Shown: positions 56,479 through 64,000 of the stretch, piece after piece
Layout: every line of letters begins with the position of its first letter
How positions within the stretch are numbered: position 1 is the first letter of the stretch
Source: Bemisia tabaci
Taxonomy: Eukaryota; Arthropoda; Insecta; Hemiptera; Aleyrodidae
NCBI RefSeq assembly: GCF_918797505.1
Contig: NC_092794.1
Location: 79,521,345 to 79,585,344, forward strand
Reading direction: 5' to 3'
DNA: 64,000 bases
Program-made: the position numbers and the translations under genes
The notes under the pieces: model-generated
Databases searched by the model: none
Told to the model about the DNA's origin: nothing
What the model saw: the letters and a program-made list of their open reading frames with translations, nothing else

Positions 56479-56490
56479 ACTTTTTTACGG

Positions 56491-57995
56491 TTTAGTAACA
56501 CTTATGGATAAGTAGAAGCATCTGCACGCAAAAGGATATTTCGAAATTGCAATCGGAAGTGCTCGAAACACTCGAAACAGCGACGGGATAAGGGAAGAAT
56601 CGAAGAATTTCATTGGAAATACCAATTTTTGGCCGATCAAGGGAACCGGGTGACTATCCGATTATGCGGTTTTCTTTTTTCGGTTCAGTATACCTTGTGC
56701 CAACAAGTTATATACTTAAATATTCAAGCGTTATTCAGGTCAAAAAATATAAATTTTTCAGGGCAGACTATGAAAAATCAGTATCTGAAACTTGGTGCTT
56801 TAAAGTCTCTAGAGTACTTCTTGCGTCCCTTGGCATCAAAAAGGTTTTTCTGAAACCAACTTCTGCGCCCGCTGCGAAGTTTTAGGTGTTTCCTGAAAAT
56901 TTTTTTTTCCGAGTTGGTGTATTTTCGAATTCATTGATTCAAATGATTCACTAATTTCACTGATATGTCATCTTAGGTACCTAATGCGATATTTATGCTC
57001 CCATATTTCACCCCTTGATGCCTAACTGGTAAAATTCACCATTTTTTGGATCGTTATGTACTTTTGTAGGTATATTAAGTTATCAAAAGCAGAAATGTGT
57101 AAAGATATTTTTTTAGCAAATTTTTCAAGAAATATGCTAAGTGCCTCGTTACCTTTAACAGGATGTTTCCCAGAAGTTGTACCATTGTGCCACAAAAAAA
57201 AAAATTGATAAATTTGTGCGAATGCTAAAGTTAAATTTTTAGCTTGATGGTTCATCTTCACATGTAAATATTTTTGGTAGAATTATAAATTCCACAATGA
57301 AAGTCTGCCAACACAGCTAATTTAGCAAAAGCCCTCATATTTCTTGAAGTCAGGAGAGGGTAATATTTCTCCCCCCCCCCCCCTCCTCCTAACTAGTTCC
57401 CCCAATGCTCCTTGCTCCTGAAAACATCTCTGTGCACCTCTGCTGTGCGCAAAAATCCTCAAACTCATCCCTCATCATCTGGCATCCCCATGGCTCAGAT
57501 ATAAATGAAGCCCCTCCCCCCCCTTATTTTCCATCAAAATTCAAAATGTAAGTAGGTATACGTTTAGGATTTGATTTCAATGCCTCAGAACGCTGCGAGG
57601 CCCCCACACAAGCTTGTGATTTCTCCAGATATGCTAAGATTTTCCCTCCTTAATCCTTAAATTATATCAGAAAAATGTCTTGCCAAAGAATTTTGAGAAT
57701 TACCCTGGTTAGTACTTGGTTTGAACTCTCTTAGAAATTTAATCTCGATCAAAAAGGTCAATTCCCTGAGCTGAGCAGTTTAATTTTTCTCCGAGAGTGA
57801 AATTTGTGCTTGGCGCCATTATGAGCAAAGAGTAGAGGAGAGGAGAGAGCAACAGAGCATAATCAATGAGTCCGAGCGAGCTTCATGCACGCTCCACCAG
57901 CTACTCCCGCTCTGCGATCGCCTGCTCATCGTAGGGGGTCTTTGCCTGCAAAAACGCTCAATCGAACCGCAACCGGCGCAGCCGCGCCAGTGAGT
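56491..57995. other. no recognised gene
   Basis: C runs near 57371 and 57516. 57840-57990 is richer in G and C, with GAGAG repeats, and could be the original upstream region of the MPG gene before the 57996-60541 insertion. Confidence 0.4.
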
Positions 57996-58005
57996 TAGGG
58001 ATGTC

Positions 58006-58140
58006 GATACTCAGGGAAGTATCGATACTCGGTATCGATACTGGTATCGACTCTAAGCATCGATACCGGTATCGAGCATCGAGCTGAAGTATCGATACTT
58101 ATGAGGTATCGATACCATCGATACTATTTCTGAATTATGC
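58006..58140. promoter_or_regulatory. left TATCGATA array
   Basis: Perfect TATCGATA at 58020, 58033, 58090 and 58107, with several one-mismatch copies. The motif equals the Drosophila DRE, bound by DREF, a BED-finger protein. Here it is first of all a subterminal repeat of the transposon. Confidence 0.55.
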
Positions 58141-58710
58141 CGTGATTCTGAGTGTGCGCATGTCTGTCGGCCGTTAAATTCCGCCAGATTTACGCCTCTC
58201 TCGAAAAAGCCCTGTTTGCGTCCTTAGTCAACTATTTTGAGCCCTTAACTACACCTATCGAACTGAGCTTTTAACATTTTTATTGAAGTATAATCATTTT
58301 GAGAAACTTGATTACTCCGTCGTTTGTCACAGTGCATCATGAATATGAAGGGCCGTTTGTAAAAAAAGTGTCAACTTCTTCCGGAGAGAGAGAAAGACTG
58401 GAGAGAGAGAAGATGGCTGGGGAGAGGGGGAGGGAGGGCAGGGAGAGGAAAAATTGGCAGAGAGAGAAAAATAGATAGTAGAGAGAGAAAAAAATTAGCG
58501 AGAGAGAGATGAATTATTCATGGCGAAAATAATTTCTCCGCGGAAAATAATTTCACCCGAGGTTGAATTGCTGTTCTAATGTTCAGGATTGAGGTTATAC
58601 CCTCAACGGTGCCATCGGTTGCACCGGCCGATTTGCTCCGTTGCCACATGGATATTATTTACAAATGGATGTTATGTTGGTAGTACTTGGAAGTGTCTGA
58701 CAGTCTTGTC

Positions 58711-59022
58711 TAGAGTCCCTATATACTGAGAGTCAAGACAATTTGAATCCATTTCTGATTGGTTCCCGTATTTTAGGCCTCCACAGTGTCACAAACGGGA
58801 ATAAAGATTACATTTTCACCAATTGCAAAGATTATAATCTGGAATGGACCAGGGAATTACGGGTTCGGCAAGGAACAAACGGAACGAGAGGAGGAACGGA
58901 GAAAGGCATTTGAGAATGGGCCGATCAAAGATTACGAAAAACGTTCAATTTCTGTAATCTTTATTCCCGTTTGTGACATCCATGAGCTGAATTGTCTTGA
59001 CTCTCAGTATAAAGGGACTCTA
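58711..59022. mobile_element. 312-bp MITE nested in the upstream element
   Basis: Ends TAGAGTCCCTATATACTGAG and inverse, with the 8-bp duplication GTCTTGTC at 58703-58710 and 59023-59030. A relative of the 15913-16789 pair by terminal sequence, but shorter and with a different centre. Confidence 0.9.
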
Positions 59023-60390
59023 GTCTTGTCTTGGCGGGCTTGGTGCTTGGCACATGCTTGGTATGTAATTGGTATGTACCAAAGACATAAAGACGGAGCA
59101 CTAAAAGCAAAAAATGAAGCTTCTAGAGCTTCTTTTCAATCACCTCTACTATTGGCTAGAGGATTGGCGGCGAAATCGGGACAAGTTTGAATTCAAATGT
59201 AGGGCGGGAACTAATAAATAAAATTGCGGAAACGAAGTATTTTAGGTTGATTTTTGCCCAAATTCAGGTACACACTCATATTTTATTAACTTTAGGTTAG
59301 TTTCGGTCCGTCGTCGACCGACTGATTTCATTTGGGAGTAACGTAGATCTAGAACTGTAACGGCCTGTTTGAACCTGCAGAACCACCATAAGCAGAAGAA
59401 AAACTAACTTTATCTGAGATTACTGCCTGTTACCGAGCAAAAGTAGGTGTAATATATTAGGACGCAGACCGAACTTTCTTAATATAATCGTTTTAAGCAT
59501 TTAAAACACGTTTCGAAGAAGAAATAAGGAAAAATCAAGAGGACAAGTTCAAATCAAATTTCCGTTTGCCGCCATGGATTCCCGCGCTCATTTACACACT
59601 CACACAAGCGCGCAGCGCCGAACCTAGCTTCACTTTTTCCCCGTGCTTTTAGATACGAGCGCTCCGTCTTTATGTCTTTGGTATGTACTGATTGTGAGCT
59701 ACACGTGCTACCTATACACAGAACAGAACAGAACAGACTTAGACTTGTTCTCAAGCACGGCACGGCAAGCAAGCACGGTGTGTACCAACAAATCAAACCA
59801 CTGACCACAGCTTTTCGTATTATCGGGAGTAAATTTCTTATTTAAAATTATTTTCTTTTCCCTACTGGCTTTACTACTGCTTTGTAAATTTTATTTTCCT
59901 CAAGAAGTGAAATAATAATGATGGAAGAATGGAATGGTGGGAATGGATGAGCCTGGACTGAGTGGACTGGAACTATCCGAACCGAAGTATAAAATTGAAT
60001 ATCCTTATCCATGTGGCAACGGAGCAAATCGACCGGTGCAACCGATGGCACCGTTGAGGGTATAACCTCAATCCTGGACATTAGAACAGCAATTCAACTT
60101 CGGGTAAAATTATTTTCCGCGGAGAAATTATTTTCGCCATGAAAAATTCATCTTTCTCTCGCTAATTTTTTTCTCTCTCTACTAACTGTTTTTTCTCTCT
60201 CTGCCAATTTTTCCTCTCCCTGCCCTCTCACCCCCTCTCCCCAGCCCTCTTCTCTCTCTCCAGTCTTTCTCTCTCTCCGGAGGAAGTTGACACTTTTTTT
60301 ACAAACGGCCCTTCATACATGAAGGTGAAATAGTGGGGAGAGAATTTTTTAAAAAAGAAAAGGAGGCCTTCTTCATGGCCAAATCAGACT

Positions 60391-60530
60391 AAGTATCAAT
60401 ACCGTCGATACTGGGGTCTTGGCATCGATACTGCATGGTATCGATATCGTGGAGTATCGATGCCGAGTATCGTTAAGTATCGATCGAAAGTATCGATACT
60501 TTGCAAGTATCGGATAAGTATCGACATCCC
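60391..60530. promoter_or_regulatory. right TATCGATA array, promoter-proximal to MPG
   Basis: Perfect TATCGATA at 60439-60446 and 60491-60498, plus many near copies. The nearest lies about 55 bp upstream of the candidate initiator. DRE sites usually lie in this range upstream of housekeeping promoters in Drosophila. Function here is inferred. Confidence 0.5.
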
Positions 60531-60541
60531 TATTCCCTATA

Positions 60542-60586
60542 CAGTGAGTTTTCAGTTTTCACGCTTCGTAGTTCGTCGTCCCTCAA
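60542..60586 (+). promoter_or_regulatory. candidate MPG core promoter and 5' UTR
   Basis: TCAGTT at 60552-60557 fits the arthropod initiator, giving a 5' UTR of about 33 nt. No TATA box or clear downstream element was seen. The stretch begins with the target duplication of the transposon. An upstream non-coding exon beyond the element cannot be excluded. Confidence 0.4.
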
Positions 60587-63065
60587 ATGCAATTTTTCTG
60601 TTTCAAGATGTGCGACAAATCAGTAGTCAACGCTACTTCCAAGTACTTCACTGACAACCTTGAGAAGAATCCCCATAAGCGTTTCGTTTCAGGAGAAAGA
60701 GTGAAGGCACCGTTTTACAATCAGCCTTGTGAAGAATTGGCAAAATGTCTCCTTGGTAAAATTCTGGTTCGTCAGCTAAGCAACGGCAGTGTACTTCGAG
60801 GGATGATCGTTGAGACGGAAAGCTATCTTGGCGGTGAGGATTTGGCATCTCATTCTTGTGGAGGTAGAGAGACTCCAGCAAACAAACCCATGTTTATGAG
60901 CCCCGGAACTGCCTATGTTTACTTTACGTATGGAATGTATCATTGCTTCAATATTTCCAGCAAAGGTAAGGAAGATCATCCTCAATTCATTTTCTCAATG
61001 CTGTAAAACAGCAACTCCATGCCTTTCAGAGTGCAAAGCATGATAACCGTGTTCAAGGCCCTATACCACCTTGCAACAAAGGGTTTATTGGAACCATCAA
61101 GTTGGAAGCCCTCAGGGTTGATCACTCATGAAAACATATTTATCCAAGCCTCCACATTATTTAAGCAAACCGGCGTTTTTTTAGGGGGGGTTCTCTCCCT
61201 CACCCTTAGGAGCCAGTAATTCCGATTTGGATGGTCTTTATTCAGGGTAAAAGGACCCCGCACACCTCTTACGGGAAGCTGCACCAAGAAGAATTGCCTT
61301 CTGACTCATGATTATCGACTCTCCTCAAGATGCCGATCAAAAGTTATAATTGCGCCAACTTTCTACAATGCACCGTTTTCGCCAAAAACCTTTGAGAACA
61401 TTCAATTACTCGGTGATGTAAAACCAGAAAGATTCCTCATTTCAGTGCTCGATTGATAAGCGGCTGTGTGTCAACAAGGAAATCATGGGGACTCCCGCAC
61501 CGAGCGGCAGTCCTATCTCGGATTCCGCACGCCGTTTTGCTCGACCGCTATCTAAATCAGATTCTTGAGGAGCATAAGAACAGGAAAGTCTGAACGTCTA
61601 CCGGGCGAGTGCGGGAGGGAGATAGCCCCTGAGTCGGCAGGTACAGATAAGAAGACAGACATGCACTACGTTTTTTCCTTATTTACATCGGGCCTGTTCT
61701 CAAATGCTTTGTTCTTTTTTATTCATAGTCTCCAAACAATTGAATCTTCTCATAGTTTTTTTGCGAAAACGGTGCATCGTAGAAAGTTGGCGCAATTATA
61801 ACTTTTGATCAGCATCTTGAGGAGAATCGATAAACATAAGTCAGAAGGCAATTCTTCATGGTGCAACTTCCCGTAAGAGTTGTGCGGGGTCCTTTTCTGC
61901 GTTTTCTAATTATGATGGAATACTTTCAACTGACTATGACTGCAACTTTTAAAGTGAGTGCCCTCCTTTTACCCACAAAGGGGGGCAGGGACGATGAAAC
62001 TTGGATTCCGAAGGGTAATTCTCCTACTCTTGTCGACTGTCTTGGACTTCCTCCGGCCTAAAACCATTGAGAAGGAAGTCTGCATGGGTGGTCTGGGACA
62101 TGCTGCACACGCGTGGCCTCTGGAAATCTTGCTTTGAAGAAAGAATCTACAGATTTAATAGTCATAAAACCAAACCTAAAGCACTAAGGAATATTAATTA
62201 TTTGAATTTATCAAGATGAATGCTGAAAACATTGGGTTTTACGGCTTCCCTCCCTCTGAAGAATACTGTCGCAAGTTTGAATTTTTTTCCGTGTGATTCT
62301 GAAATTTTCAGACCAGGTACAAGTTATTGTTTATAGTCCATTGCAAATATGTTGAGGCACTTTCAGACTGGGATAAAAGATCCGCTATCTTGATTCTTGC
62401 ATTACTTTACATGTATAAGTAACGTCAGACGATCTTGTGTCGCTGTTTAGAAATGCGTACCTGAACTTTTTTGGTGTCGACTCGAGTCTGTAGAAACTGC
62501 AAGTAATTTTTAAACCTCTAAAAATCAGTTGATTTGCATGGAAATACCTAAATCGCCTCGGCAGAACATTCCAGAACTAATGACGATTAATTTTTGGAAA
62601 CCAGTGTTATCGCTTTTGATTGCAGGAGAGGGAGCAGCTGTGTTACTGAGAGCTGTGCAACCAATTGAAGGTATTGAAGAAATGCAGAGGAAAAGAAAAC
62701 AGTTTATGGAAAATATGTATGCAAAGCGCAGAGCTAAACGTGGCCTTGAGAACAACATAAAAGCCTCTCTCTACCAAGATAAGAAGATCACCGAATTGTG
62801 CAATGGACCCTCTAAATTATGTATAAGTTTTGATATAGACATAGCCTCATGCAATAAGTGTGATTTGGTCAAATCGGATTCTCTATGGATTGAATATGGT
62901 GCTGATGGAACAGCTAGTGAGCCAATGAAAATTGTTGAAGCACCGCGCATAGGAATTGACTCTGCGGGACCTATCTGGGCAAATAAATTGCTCAGGTTTT
63001 ACATTTTCGGAAGTGAGTTCGTCAGCCGACAAAACAAAGCTTGTGAAGAAAATTTACCAAGCTAG
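60587..63065 (+). CDS. MPG: DNA-3-methyladenine glycosylase (alkyladenine glycosylase), two exons
   Basis: Removes alkylated or deaminated purines from DNA to start base-excision repair in the nucleus. Exon 1 is 60587-60965 and exon 2 is 62626-63065 (donor AAAG|GTAAG, acceptor TTGCAG|GAG, phase 1), giving 272 residues; the human enzyme has about 298. By alignment with the human protein, catalytic E125 is E78, Y127 is Y80, H136 is H89, Y159 is Y112, Y162 is Y115 and N169 is N122. All are conserved. Other family landmarks are LLGKILVRQL, SHSCGGRETP, VLLRAVQPIEG, CNGPSKLC and LLRFYIFGSEFVS near the end. An internal ATG at 60608 is an alternative start (265 residues). No stops or frameshifts. It is the only convincing host gene here. 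A mobile element ends 45 bp upstream and another lies in the intron. Confidence 0.92.
61249..61896. mobile_element. 648-bp palindromic MITE in the MPG intron
   Basis: AAAAGGACCCCGCACACCTC on the left pairs with GTGCGGGGTCCTTTT on the right. The arms continue through GAAGAATTGCCTTCTGACT, AAGTTATAATTGCGCCAAC and TGCACCGTTTTCGC for about 140 bp. No clear target duplication. It lies more than 280 bp from the donor and 700 bp from the acceptor, so splicing need not be affected. Confidence 0.8.
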
Positions 63066-64000
63066 CTGAAAATACAAGCAGCAAAATCTTCTTTTCCATC
63101 TCCTCTCGACTCAGGTTTTTCAAGTAGGTAAGCAGCTAGAAAGATTTATCTTCTCTGCTACCGCTTAGTTATAATAATGGCTGGATGCTTAGAGCAGTCA
63201 TAGCTCACAATGAATACCTTGTCAGTATTTTATACTGTCCACTCTTACAAGAATCCTTTCACGGCCATTCCAGACTTTTCATGGTTTTTCTGACAAACTG
63301 CCTATTACCTGGTAAGTAACTCATACTTCGTATTTCATCAATGCTTGTATCATATCTTTTAAAACTTAGACTGTAAATACAAGGGGTGTCCTATAAGTAC
63401 CGCACATTTTTTAATAATTTAGAATAACGGTAGTAGATATCAAAATATAGTTCGTGTAGCATGAACATGCTAGTAATGACGAAAAAACAAGACAATCCTG
63501 AATTCTCCAGGTCAACACTTGACAAAGTCTCCAAGTTTTTAAAATGACATGTCGAGGTGACCCCTCCAGGATTTTCAGCACCTGTTCTCCGAAAAGTAAA
63601 CAAGATTTAAACAGTAAAACATTCTGCAGACCAAGCGTGCTGGTGGAAGGAAGTTGGTAGTGCTAATCGACATGAAATATAAGCACTGCAATGTTAGGCA
63701 ACAACAGGAATTATCATGTTCGCACTTGACCTCCTGCTGCAGGAAACAGGGGCTCTTGCATCAAGACCGCTCGTCCTCACACGACTTAGTTCACGAAAGA
63801 ATGCGTGGATAAACATAGGTTTGTCTGTCTTCCGCATCCCTCATAATGTCTGGACCGTGCACTATGTGACTTTTGGTTGTTCCTCATATTCCAGAAGGCC
63901 TTGAGAGTTAAGAGGTTCAACTCTGTCAATGAAATTAAAAGCTGTTAAAACTTTCTTAATTAACCTTAGAGAAAAAGAGTTCATATCGTTTGTCTAAATT
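63066..64000. other. MPG downstream region; possible MITE end
   Basis: No canonical AATAAA was noticed soon after the stop. GGGGTGTCCTATAAGT at about 63384 looks like a common transposon terminus, but no partner was found before the window ends. The small frame at 63716-63904 has no recognised domain. Confidence 0.4.

Larger units (their letters stand above)
57996..60541. mobile_element. 2.5-kb palindromic element upstream of MPG, with TATCGATA arrays
   Basis: Left end TAGGGATGTCGATACT. The right end is its inverse plus an extra TTCCCTATA. CAGTGAGT is duplicated at 57988-57995 and 60542-60549. TAGGG-type ends with an 8-bp duplication fit a hAT-like element. Both end zones carry many TATCGATA or near copies. 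Inside these, 58330-58625 and 59995-60320 are inverted copies containing long GA (TC) tracts. A 312-bp MITE is nested at 58711. No transposase was seen. Confidence 0.8.

Noticed and set aside
63716..63904. Short frame after MPG as another exon
   Set aside because: The MPG protein is complete at 63065 with the normal C-terminus, and this frame has no recognised similarity.

Overview
The window is AT-rich eukaryotic DNA, almost certainly from an arthropod and probably an insect. The evidence is a spliced host gene, a Ty3/gypsy LTR retrotransposon, an RTE-like non-LTR element and very many short-TIR DNA transposons with 8-bp, TTAA or TA target duplications. A hemipteran source is a guess from the style of the repeats, not something the sequence proves. 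Only one host gene is recognisable: a two-exon DNA-3-methyladenine glycosylase (MPG/AAG) at 60587-63065 on the + strand. Nearly everything else is mobile DNA, much of it in long inverted repeats.

Layout. 1-655 holds a 175-bp tandem repeat that is also inverted. 1267-10167 is an 8.9-kb fold-back element with a 7-bp target duplication, itself interrupted by a 0.9-kb element, a 1.2-kb hAT-like element and, in its centre, a 2.8-kb palindrome. 10250-15240 is a second large palindrome with a 3-kb core full of GTTTCCT..AGGAAAC motifs. 15405-17955 is a nest of small elements, including one MITE inserted into an inverted copy of itself and a TTAA-flanked MITE sitting in another element's target duplication. 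Two near-identical 1.1-kb elements (18405-19522 and 30784-31913) lie in inverted orientation about 12 kb apart. 19.5-32.8 kb is mostly unannotatable sequence with tandem repeats and MITEs.

32872-41093 is a complete gypsy-type element: two 190-bp LTRs, a 5-bp target duplication ATTGA and a gag-pol frame. Its gag is split by a 2030-bp TIR element inserted at TA. 41.1-53.5 kb holds more MITEs, a 130-bp tandem array, an old relative of the giant fold-back (about 46980-49700), a near-perfect 1.7-kb palindrome and a fragment of a non-LTR element. 53570-54807 is a second copy of the hAT-like element, with its own nested MITE. 55174-56478 is a 5'-truncated RTE-like insertion with a 12-bp target duplication and a CATA tail.

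57996-60541 is a 2.5-kb palindromic element ending 45 bp before the MPG start codon. Its ends carry arrays of TATCGATA, and its arms carry long GA-rich tracts. The candidate initiator of MPG lies 2 bp outside the element's target duplication, so the element is a plausible source of promoter-proximal regulatory sites. The MPG intron holds another palindromic MITE.

Most open frames in the window are chance frames inside inverted repeats. They appear in matched pairs on opposite strands and have no recognisable domains. All coordinates of repeat boundaries were read by eye.
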